From Apostichopus japonicus (lineage: Eukaryota > Echinodermata > Holothuroidea > Aspidochirotida > Stichopodidae), in the NCBI RefSeq assembly GCF_037975245.1, contig NC_092563.1:27863960-27927959 (forward strand): a stretch of DNA of 64,000 nt, written 5' to 3'. The notes below the pieces were generated by a model that worked only from the letters and a program-made list of their open reading frames with translations, had not been told where the DNA came from and did no database searches. Positions 46,601-57,500 of the stretch are shown piece after piece (the first letter of the stretch is position 1; each line of letters starts with the position of its first letter). Both the position numbers and the translations under genes were made by a program.

Positions 46601-48206
46601 TGTGGGTCTCTTGGATTCTAAGCCAGAATATTTGCAAGGGCAAAAATAGGCTTCAGTGGGGGTATGTTCAGTTTTAATTATGTTGTGTTCACTTTACTAA
46701 TACAGCCGCCAGACTGGTGATAGTTACTTTTATGAGCAACAAAGACTGCTTTGTACATAACGTTATGTGGCCTGACTGGTCTGTTTATGGATCGTTTTAA
46801 TCATAAAAAAATTAGAACTTGCGTTTTGTTTCTTTGACCAGCTGATCATCACACTGACCACTGGCTATTAGTCGTAATTGAAACTGTTACTAAAGATATG
46901 GGTTTTAAGAAGAGATTATTTAATCATCCCAAGTAACAAGAAGTGGCTTTGTTATGAAAAAAAAGTTCAATATCGGGTTGCATTATCGTCAACGCGGCTA
47001 CATTTTACCGATACCGATACATCACCAATATTGCAAGTATCGGCCGACAACGATATTGCAAACGATTATCAGGGCAACACTATTAAAGGGTAGCAGTAAT
47101 GACAATCTCGCTGCTTTTGCTCAGTGATTTAGTTCTATACTTCAGCTCTGTGATTTCATCAATGGTTTGAACAGATTCTGCAGTTTATAGAGAGAATTAA
47201 TCTTCGAAAGGTCGGTAGTCAACCTGCTCATAGCAACAAAATATTTCCTATATTCGGGCATGCACTGAAATCTGTATAATTTGGTTAAATGTATGGTATA
47301 ATCCCTGAAATTGTCTTATATTGGTTTGTTATTTTCACTGCAGGAATTTTGCCCATTTCTTTAAATCTTTGTAGATTAAAATTGCGATTAAAAAGTGGTT
47401 ACAATTGGACTAACAAACAGCATTTACAGTATCCATCAGGGCAACTAGGCTACATAGGCCTATGTAACAGACTAACACTACGCGCATTTATTGACACACA
47501 AAATAACCGTATTCTACCATACACTTATACTGTTGAATTCTGTATATGCACCTAGGCTACATAACGTAGTTGATTTAGTTAAATTGCTTGGTCTTTTTAA
47601 AGGAAATCACCACTAGCTTAGGAGTGTCCCCTTTACTTTGCTATGGCAAAATGCATCTAGCGAGAGGGCTTGTCTGCTGGAAGACACTTAACTGGACTAT
47701 CCGGCCTAAATGCTGGACGTATGGCCTGCCTAAAATGTCTAGGCTGCCTAACAAATTAGGCTAGGACTACCTAGTCCCCAGTTCCTAGGTCTTATTTAAG
47801 GACAAAGCCTAGGCTAGGCCTACCCTAAGTTAGGCTTAAGTTTAGAACTGTTACTGTGTTAGGCTAGTATTTTGCCTTAACATAAAGAAATATTCTGTTT
47901 CAATTCTTAAGGCTTTGTAGAACTTAAGAGGGTAAGCAGCACATAGCCGTGCATAGCCTTGGATAATTTGCAGAGTGCATATTGTCATACTCATTATTCG
48001 GTAACCTAGGCTAGGTCTGTCTCCTGTACATTAATTACTACAGTAGTAAAACACTATCCCTACAGGCCTATCTACAGTATCTCACCCCGAGAAAGGGTTA
48101 CCGTCGACTTCTCAGTATCAATGGCGTACAAATAACCTTCATAACGAATATCTGACTTCGAAATGAGGCTTATTTTACTGCCAAAATATGGAGTCATGTT
48201 AGCCAT
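34647..48206 (-). CDS. LSM14: LSM14 / RAP55 family mRNA-binding P-body protein
   Basis: Encodes a cytoplasmic RNP-granule protein that represses translation and supports P-body assembly through DDX6 and 4E-T. Minus-strand coding exons (5' to 3'): 48206-48086, 45743-45565, 44841-44676, 43673-43497, 42374-42024, 41301-41152, 39570-39435, then 39169-38896 spliced to 34682-34647. Frames join at every junction, giving about 529 residues. Features: N-terminal LSm domain (residues 1-85, with [20 protein letters not shown] and [10 protein letters not shown]); SPTMEQAVQ in exon 4; Arg/Asp-rich repeats in exon 5; FDF box [12 protein letters not shown] (359-370); FFD box [11 protein letters not shown] (413-423); TFG box NVETFGV (440-446); then RGG/YRGG repeats. 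Human LSM14A is 463 residues; the extra length lies mainly in exon 5. The start has strong context (A at -3, G at +4). If the last intron is not removed, the frame instead stops at 38866-38868, giving 527 residues. Confidence 0.93.
38590..38770. repeat. Minisatellite, seven copies of a 25-28-bp unit
   Basis: The unit CAGAACACCATTCCCAGTAC followed by ATAAAA is repeated seven times with small changes. It lies about 95 bp beyond the read-through stop of LSM14, so it falls in the 3' UTR of that isoform or in the last intron of the spliced isoform. It produces Cys/Val/Tyr-rich spurious frames on the minus strand. Confidence 0.95.
40092..40701. repeat. Two diverged copies of an interspersed repeat in tandem
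   Basis: Copy 1 (about 40092-40361) and copy 2 (about 40402-40701) share TGCAAAGAACATGTA, TAGTTACAT.ACCATACCA, ACTAAATC, GCCCACT, and TTTACAAGC blocks in the same order. Copy 2 ends with an AC-rich tail, then GCCAACTTGACTGCATAGG. The layout suggests two insertions of one non-autonomous element in an LSM14 intron. No terminal inverted repeats or target duplications were identified. Confidence 0.65.
42060..42215 (-). repeat. LSM14: 12-bp coding tandem repeat (RDGN units) in LSM14 exon 5
   Basis: The + strand unit CATCTCTGTTGC encodes Arg-Asp-Gly-Asn on the minus strand. There are six RDGN units in a row, then RDGRDS, two further RDGN and RDGRDT. The array is in frame with the rest of exon 5 and contains no stop in several frames of both strands, which explains long overlapping open frames here. 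It extends the disordered Arg-rich linker between the LSm and FDF parts of the protein. Confidence 0.93.
46338..47090. mobile_element. Non-autonomous hAT-like DNA transposon (MITE) in LSM14 intron 1
   Basis: The element (46346-47082, 737 bp) is flanked by TTAAAGGA (46338-46345) and TTAAAGGG (47083-47090), an 8-bp duplication with 7/8 identity, the length hAT elements make. The ends are imperfect inverted repeats of about 45 nt. The left starts AAGTGTTGTGCAGATATC and includes AATATCAGTTTTGGCCGATA; the right, read inwards, starts TAGTGTTGCCCTGATAATC and includes AATATCGTTGTCGGCCGATA. AGTGTTG at the tip is typical of hAT. No transposase-like frame is present, so it depended on an element elsewhere. 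Confidence 0.68.
47440..48070. repeat. TAGGC/CCTAGG-rich degenerate tract
   Basis: Motifs such as AGGCTAGG, CCTAGGCT and TTAGGC recur irregularly through the 5' part of LSM14 intron 1 (near 47447-47460, 47735-47840, 48005-48015), more than expected for this AT-rich DNA. It is not a clean tandem array and is not telomeric. Similar motifs recur near 25740-25970. Confidence 0.5.
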
Positions 48207-51200
48207 GATTGAATTCTCTGCGATGACACTGAATCATGAAAGATTTTAGTCGGATTCCTCTCTTGATACGAACGAAATTGCGTCACTGAAATACGAAGCT
48301 GGCGGGTATGGTATAGAGGGCGTTTTACGTCTTGAGTGTGTGCAACCAAGGCCAGCCATAATCATTGGTTTTACTCCACGACCCAATCAAAAATCGAATC
48401 TGAGAGAACAGTGTGATACAAAAGACAGAGGGAGAAATAAATAAACAAGAAACAGCGAAACAGCAACGTTGTAGAAGCTCAGCTAAGCTTCTGTTTGAGA
48501 AATTTGTTTTGACTAGCAATATTTTTGAGCAGTTTATCCATTTGTTTGTGCGAAAAATATAAGACATAGGCGGGATAATGGTGTAATTTACGTTCACCTC
48601 CCCATCTCTTTTCCCCCTGAGATCCTGTGACAATATGTCTCCCGAAATTGACTGATTTCGACGGTTGTTAGCCCTCATAACTGTATGGTGTATACGGACC
48701 GTCCCTTGTTAGTCCCCGAAAAAATTCCTGATATTGTCTTATTCTGGGAAATTTCCTTCAAAGTGGAAACACCGTCACGAACATATTTTACGGCAACGGG
48801 GAAGTAGCCTGCTCTGACCCTCTGGACATGCCTGAATGTTATTGAGGGAATCGTTAGACGATTTAAATATGTGAATGTCTAAAGGGTCGCAAGGTCTTGG
48901 ACAGGAAATTAGCGATACTGCCTTAATGAGTCATAGAGAGAGTAAGAAGTATTTAGGCCCACTTTGAATGGGTAGAGTCTTCATGTGCTCAATCTTAAAG
49001 TAATAAGTTATCAAAATGCGAGTTAGAACAGTGTGTTCTTCTTTACTTGCTTTATATTACACATTTTGGTAAATTTTAAAGATATTTTTATTTCCATTAA
49101 AGTGTCGTATCGTATGTGGTGTAGTATATTTTGCCTGCTTGGCATATCTACAAAATCCTTATTGTCGAATAGCGCCACAACTCTGCAAGCGAGGCACGAT
49201 ATCTGTGTATGACTGCATTTAGCAAAGAATTAGTTCTTTGGCATTGCGTTACTAATTTGCGAAAATTTACAAACGAAGTAAACTGCTGCCTGGTTCAATG
49301 GTTTCATAGTTCCAACTACGGATGTGAAGTCATACATGACTTGGTCACGTGATATATCGACACAAAATCTATCACATTTGCGCATACATACAGTGCCGCG
49401 TATAACTTTCAAAATTAAACGACTATTTGCTTACTCTCACATATACGATTTTACATTGCGCTACAGTACAGTTCGGATGATGGAAAGGTTTATAATTTGG
49501 GATTTGGAGTTATATGCACATATACTATTATCACTGTACTCTAATAGTTTAGACGTCTGTCAGTCGTTTCGTATCCTGCTGTTGCAAGCCTTTCTCATCT
49601 CCTTGTCATCTCGATCGATCTTGCAACTTTTATATACTTTAAAAGTCCCTGTCCTTTCCAGTAAATCAAATGTCATTTTACCTATCACTTGTATTGCTTT
49701 ACTTAATTGTCCTTACGTACCGATCTGTATAAGTTTTCGTCTTCCAATTGTTCCAAGAAGCTATTTTCATAGCTACTAACGCTAAGCAACAAAATACCTC
49801 TATCGATTTGAATTAGTTAAAGCCTATAGGTATAACCCCGTGCCTTTCCTTGATGTCCCGTTATATGCGAAGGGTCACCTTCAACATGGAACGCCGTGAG
49901 GGAATAAAAATACCCATCACAAATATGTACTGTATAATGTAGGCCCTATATATGAATGTAAACGTTGAATACATTCTTTTGTAACTTTCGCCATGTCTGT
50001 AAAAGGGAAAGGTCGGTCGGTTTCCCCAATCCAACTAACTTCAAAACAATAGCAAAAGGGTCTTAAAATACTGTGTAACACTCGATTAGTTGTTGGGGAC
50101 AAAAGACCTGGTCGTGGCAACCCCGCATTCGAGGCTGTTCAACTTATTGATTTCCTATACCTTTGATCTGTGTACGTATGCATGGCCATCCCTATACTGC
50201 CCCCTATACATCACAGCATACATTTTTGTGTGGTGTAGTATGATTGTCTATGATTGGTTAACTGCATTGTGAAGTTGCGTAGAGCTTGGATATATACAGA
50301 TATTTAGAGATTATTTTACTGTCCTAACCATGGAATTATCGAAGCGAGGAAAGGGATAATTTCATTTAATATTGGTCTGATGTAATCATTCTTTGGATCA
50401 TTAAAATATTTAATGTAAGTATAATGCACATTTTCAGATCATTTTCAAATATCTTTGATTTCCGTTTATAAACTTGACAGCTTAATTCAAGTTACCCATG
50501 AATGCATTTATAATATCTTGCCCAAATATCATCATTGTCGTCAATATAGACCGCGGCGGAGAAGAGATAGGAAAGCTCCAACATTTATGATTCTAAAATT
50601 ATGAAACTATTAGACAAAAGGAATTTTAGAATGCATATCTTCTTAATATCACGTTAAAGTTGCATATAGTACATAGCTATATCATTATAGGAATATTTCT
50701 CATAAAGCGCCGCGAGCATGTGCTAACCACAAACACTTTAATGCCACATTGAAAAATATTCCCCATATTTCTAAAACTAATTTAAGACCAAATTATACAT
50801 TCAGATAATCCAAGGAAGTACTTATGAAAAAGTTTCGACAATTTCGGGAACCGGAAGTCGGTAATGCATGGTGTGGTCAGGAAATCAACTGCACAAGCAA
50901 TACTGCTCAATATTGTCTGTATAAACCGCACGAGTTTCATGTATAGATGTACTTTACGGTTCAATGTTTGACCTCTATATATGGTCTTACAGTATATTAA
51001 CAATTTCAGGATAATGTTACGGGCGAAAAAATGTGTACGATTTTCATTTTCTCCGAGAACATTCAGATATTGTTTCAAGGACATTGGTGTTTCATTGGTT
51101 CCTTTTGAAACTGTTGTGAAGTTGAAGCTAGCAAGTCATATTTGCCTATCTACAACCTCTATCCTAGGGTCTGGTAGTCCGAAGCCGTATAGGAACTAAT

Positions 51201-51542
51201 CACATTTTGGCTGATATATTTCACAGAGTTTTTTTTATTTTATTTTTTTATTTCACAATATATAAATTTGCTAATAAAAACAACTACATTCAGTTCAGAT
51301 TCTTATTAGTTACTGGAAAATATTCATGCCTGACGACATACATCAATTTCGTCATGTTTTTTTCTAAAAAGTGCTTACTTTTTTAACCTCATTTCACAGA
51401 GTTAGTCTAATGTTTTTCCCGTCTACTGCTGGATCTACAACAAACTGATTCGTAAATAAATAAGAAAGTCAAAATACATTTACTCTTCTTCTTCTTCAAG
51501 ATGGTTTCCAAAGATGAATTAATCTTCTCTTTCTCTTGGCAG
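48207..51542. other. Divergent intergenic region between LSM14 and the adhesion receptor
   Basis: It must contain the LSM14 promoter and 5' UTR (minus strand) and probably the first non-coding exon of the receptor (plus strand), because the receptor start codon directly follows a splice acceptor. Open frames of up to 151 codons (49324-49779, +) show no recognisable domain or splice context, and I do not call them genes. Confidence 0.5.
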
Positions 51543-54500
51543 ATGTCTGGAAGGTGGCTACCAGTCCTGTTAGTATTTATCACAGGTGAATACATGACTC
51601 TCTACAAATCGTAAAATATGTAACAGGTTTTTCTGTTCTCTTTTCCAACTGAGGAGGAGGGGAGCAGGGAGGGAAACGGGAGAGATGGAGGAGGTGGGAA
51701 GTGACGGGGAGGATGGAGAGATGCAACTTAGAAGAGGATAATAATTCGGACGAATTTTTTATCAGTTAATTGGATTTACTAGTCATTTAGTCATTGAAGG
51801 GGATTGGGGTTGTTGTGGGGGCGGGGGGGGGGGGGGATTCTGCTGTTTGAAATATCATGCATGTAACCACGTGATGAGTTATGGATCAAAAGTCTTTGTT
51901 ATAATCATCTGGGGCATATTCCACGATAGTGAATAATGTTACTAAGCCTGTGTGAGAGCAGGGAGTTGTTATGGATGAGAGTTCATATGCCATCTTGTTT
52001 CATCTCTTGTATACATATAGTAAAGTTTCATATTGCCAATGGCAATGACAACACGACGGAGGATACCGCTACAACTCAAGATGCTTTTACCCCGGGGCCA
52101 ATGGCCAAGGACCAGCGACTGGAGGCCTTGGCCATAGAACTGAACGAAAGACGCTCTCAGTCCTTCAACCTGAGTATTTATTCCGTCTCTAGCGATTACG
52201 ATGGTGTGCCTCTGTCTGTAAGTATTACTAATTCGATTGAAATTCTGAAAATTGTAGGGTGACTTGGATATTAATGTCAAATATGCTAGAAGGGCAAATA
52301 ATGATTTCTCCACAAATCATCATCTTGGAGTCGCTCTCAACCCCCACCCCCACCCACCCCCACTCCCAGCAATATATTTAGTATAGTCTGATTAATTCAT
52401 TTCGATATGCAATCAATGTTGAGAGTAATAACGGGAGCTCGAAATAAAAAGTGCTTTTGAAAAGTTACAATTTAAGGAAATCTGATAAGCTTGTCAGTAA
52501 CAGGTTACATTTCATTATAAGGAATGGTAGGAAATGATATGTTGAAAATGAACCAGGTTCAGTACTTACAACACATGTTAGCAAAATATATTTCATCGCA
52601 CCTGATACACAAAATTAGCTAAAAAGTGCAAATATAACTGGTGACCAAGACGGGAAAATTTATAATACTCTCAATTCAACAAGAAGATCAAAAGAGGGCC
52701 GCCTTTAACTTGTGTCATTAGCTCTTGATTCTTACTAGATTCTTGATTCTTATTTGATTCTTACTTCGCCTTATTAGGCGGCCTTTGAAATATTCAACCA
52801 ACATTTCCTATGTACTTTATGGTACTAATACGTAACTTCAACATTCACAGACCAAACAATAAATGCCTGTTATGGGAGAAAACAATTTAAGTTTTCACAA
52901 CTGTCTAAGAGAGGGCGCTCTTTAATTTCTTTATTCTTTATTCTATTAATAGATACTTGAACAAGTCTACTTTACGAGTGACTACCTCATGAATGTCACT
53001 TCCCGTCCTACATTCACGACTATTGAAGAGATCGTTAGGACGCTCTCTATAGTCATTGACGTCCTGGATGATCCCACGGTTGCCATGACTACCCACGAAG
53101 TGCTCTGTACAACTCAACTTGTCGAAGATATTACCACGATGATATTCTTAGAAATGACTGCATCAGATTTTGACGATTTTGGTATATTTTCTACGATCAT
53201 GTCGGTGAGTATGATGTAGGTATACTAGGAGAATTCTATGATTTACAACTTACGATAAGAGAAGGAAGGGGAAGGGGCAAGGGGGGAGGGGGAGGGATAT
53301 AGATGACGTCATCAGCTGAAAGTAATGTGCCACTCTCTCATTATATAGATTGAAAGTGTCAATCTTATCTCGCTTGTAATAATGTCAAGTTTTCTGATGT
53401 GACGATATAACTTTAAACGCCCTCGATCAGGTATAGACATCATAATTATGTTATCATTAGGAAAACGTTCTAATCATATCACGAATGCTCCTATTGAGTT
53501 GAATTTAACAATAATGATCATACAGTATAATGGTTTGGTGACTCTGAGTTAGAGTCAAATTTGCAATCAACTATACCAGACGAGGACGCACAATGATTAG
53601 GAGGATACTATATTGTAAGATTTGTCCGGATATATAGGCCACCGTATCCTCCAATCCAACGAATTGGGCTATAAGCGTCGTAACTGAAGCTATTTAATAC
53701 CCGTAGGTATTGGCTTAGGCAAGTCCATCGTCTCCTCCACCCCCCACACCATCCCCTTCACAGACACACATTGACTTGAAATGAGAAGAATTAAACACGT
53801 ATGCTAATGAATAAATACTGAAATAATGAAATAGGACAAAGTCACTCAATTTCATCCCACTTAACCCCAACCTCCACCCAACACACACTGCATATAGGGA
53901 TTCCTTCCGCATGGTCCTTACGTTCCTATTATTTAATAACATATCGAATAACAAATCTAAAATCATTTTTCTACTCCAGAGCATCATAGAAATATGCGAC
54001 GCCCTTATCGATGTGAAGCAACATCATAACTGGGATGACATTAGAACGGTATGTATGACAATAATTCTTTGTTTACTGAGTAGCATTTTCTATTGTTTCA
54101 AATGTAGCAATTCAATTGTTCCTTTTCGATTTGGTATATTGACTATTTGTTTTCCTTTAATACTTCTCTAATTTAGTCATTTGGTCATTTAGCCTTTGAA
54201 GAAGATCTTGCTAGGATCGAAACGTCAGGCCAACTTACTTTTACACATTCTCCTACACAGGCTCTCTAGTGGATAAGCAGTTTGCTAACAGTTTTACTTT
54301 AATTTATTCACATTTATCGTGTAAGAAGAGAGAGCATACGATTAAGTATGACATTTAGATAGATCATATGATATATTATGACATTACGGTAATTTTTTAT
54401 TTGTGTTTGCAGGTTTACCCCGGTGTATCGATGGTTGTCGGCATTGTAGATACGGTGTCTCTTACGGTTGCTAATATGCTACAAGTACCGGGCTCTATTT

Positions 54501-57500
54501 ATTCCAACGTCAAAAACATCGGTAAGTATAGACAATAATAATACTCAGAGTTATGATAGAATTACTTCACACCGTACTCACTATATAAGGACAGCGGAGG
54601 CATGAATAAATATACAGATTGTTTTACTGTAAGAATATTGACGTCCTTAAGGCTTCCCGTTTGGTAAAGTTTTGATCGATTGAATAAGAGAAGAAAACCT
54701 ATACATCTTAATGAAGATGTTTCTTTCTTTAACAGAGTTTTCTCTACAGTTGGATGTATGGAGTAATTTCAGCGACTCTGACTGGATTCTACAAGTCAAT
54801 GATGGTGAGGGTATTGCAGTACCGAAACCAATCATAAAAACTATCGAATTTGAAGGTAAGTTATCTGAGGCTGCAAATCCCCCCACATAGCAATGTTAAT
54901 GTCAGTTACAATTTTATCGGACCATCAACTGTATACCCACATATATTCATGACAAAGTTGCGTTATTGTCCCCCCCCCCCAATCTTACTCTCCCTCCTCC
55001 ATTATAATTATTCCCAGACATTATTCCGGCACAAATTCAACATCAATTGTTTCAGTCCGAAAAAAGTGATCTGAGAGTGAGGGCAGCAATGAAAGATGTA
55101 CTTTTAACAAGAGTCCCCTAGTAACGAACCTGGGCACGAAAAACCAAACAACGAACCGACTGATCCGGTCTCAACCTCATTCGTCTTTCATCGACACTGT
55201 GACTGTATACAAAATGTTTCTGTGTCTTTAAAACTTAATCAATGCAACGTCGACAGTCCGCTGACTGAAAACGTCTGCTCCGAAATAAAGTTTTAATAAA
55301 AGCTGGTTGAAACATCTGAAGTAAACGGAGTAGAAGGAAATAAATTCCACCCATTTGCATGTTACATAAATATTACTGCAAAACAAAATATTATTTGTAT
55401 GAGAATTACTTCTTTAACCCGCATTTCAGATGACGAGGTTGTAGCCCTTGTTGCAGTCTTCTACAGGAATGTCTCGCAACTTATGGGGAAAAACGTCACA
55501 AAGAAGTCGGTATCCAATGAGATTTTAACAAACAGGTAAGTGGGAAGTACCATTCTAAAAAAGGGGGGTTCATAGTTAAACTTTATCAACAATTACGTCA
55601 TATCAACAACTTCATATTTAAAGTAGGCCTATTTCACTTAAGCCTTTCCAAAGATAACGATACTTTACTTATTCGTATAGCCTGTGTGGGAACATCAGGT
55701 TATGTCACATGATAACTGAAATGATGTCATTATTATTTCTTGCTATGTTGCAGTAATTACAAACCAGCTCTGTTGGCTTTTGACGTCATTTCCGCTACAG
55801 CAGTGAAGGTGCCAGACTTGAGTGGCACTGAAATCCCTGTGACGTACAGATTACGCCATGACACGATGGACGTAAGTATAGTGTTTAGTAGGTAAACTAC
55901 ATGGATTTAGATACCAAGTTCATCGTAATTTATCTAAAACGGGGCATTAGAGGGGTAGATGCAGGGGTGCGAGAGGAGAGGAGAGGGGCTAATATCCACT
56001 ACTAATCAAAATGTTTACGTGTAATTTTCAAGTCAGTTGTTGCAGAGGACTTCGCTAAATAGGGATACCAAGCCCTACTTCGTCCACCCCCCCCCCCTCC
56101 CGCCCGGCCTAAGACTGATCTGTCCACAGTATGCATCTATATTAGATATTGCTTCTTTGTTTTCTTATTACCGCACAGAAAGCCAACGATACTGAGATTC
56201 TCTGTGTTTGGTGGGATTTTACTCAGGCGTAAGTGTCACCTCCTCACCTATAGTATATTTTACACATGGGAATACCATATGACACGTGATAAATAAATAT
56301 TTCAGAAATTATTTCAGAATATATTCAGAAATTACTTAAAATACAACATTGATTTTTTATATTCATTCGTGCTGTTGGATATAATAACCCCTACCCCACC
56401 CATGCCAAAATAATCTTTATATGCTTACGAATACTGGAAGACCTATTTTGTTGTTGTTTCACTTCCGATATTCATATTAATATAAAGCTGTAAACCAACC
56501 AAGAACGTATATGTGGCCTATAGAAAATCAACATGCATGTGGGACCAAATCCTTTCCTATATGTATATACAACTGCACGACAATTAACACACACACACAC
56601 ACAAAAACAGACGGTAAATGTTGCACCAGTGTCTCTGCATGGATTGAATTCAAGTCTCTAGAGATCACATACAATATTATACATGGCACTGCTCCTCACT
56701 ATATAAATCTCAGCACTCTGGTCGGTTGTCCGGCTCTTCCCGGGGCCTTTGCAGATTACCAATACCTGACAGAGGAACAGGCAGTCTGTGGAGGTCCGAC
56801 TGAAGCCTGGCAGCTTCGTCCAAAAAACTTTTGGTGCACGATCATTTGCTTACTTTGCACCTGATCTCTGGAATACACTACTAAATGACATTAGGACAGC
56901 ACCATCATTAATTGCTTATAAATCACTTCTGTAAATACACCTTTTTCGGAAACATTTTGCAATTTAAGGCTTTGTATATTATACGGCTATTGCAATGTTT
57001 TTCTTTATTATTATTGTTTAGTCATTTGTATTTTACTAAAGAGTGGATTCCTCGTTTTCTGGGCCATTTGTTCGATGTTGAATATTTTATTGCTATTTAA
57101 ATATTTTATTCTATCGCTGTATTAGTTTTATGCTGTATTGTGAATCGCTCTGAAATCATATTTTGATGTTAGCCGCTATATAAGAATACGTTATTACTAT
57201 ATCATATTACTTAACTTAGATATTAAGATAACGTGACTTGATATAATCTATTGCTATTTTCCACTCTTCTTTCTTTTTCCAGAGAAGAGAACGGTGGATT
57301 ATGGAGTAAAGATGGTTGTTCCTGGGTAGAGAAAAGTTCAAATGCAGAAAGTTCACAGTGCTATTGCAATCATACGACCAACTTCGGACTCCTTATACAA
57401 AAGCACGATATAGAGGTAAAGGAACACTGAGCATGCGCAATGAAGTCATTGAGTAATTGAAGTAATTGAGGCCAAGACTATAGTTATCACCTACGTTGTT

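Noticed and set aside
49324-49779. 151-codon open frame between LSM14 and the receptor
   Set aside because: There is no recognisable domain, no clear promoter or splice context, and composition resembles the surrounding AT-rich DNA.
54165-54300. A hammerhead ribozyme in the Penelope-like fragment
   Set aside because: The CTGATGA core is missing; CGAAACG alone is not enough.
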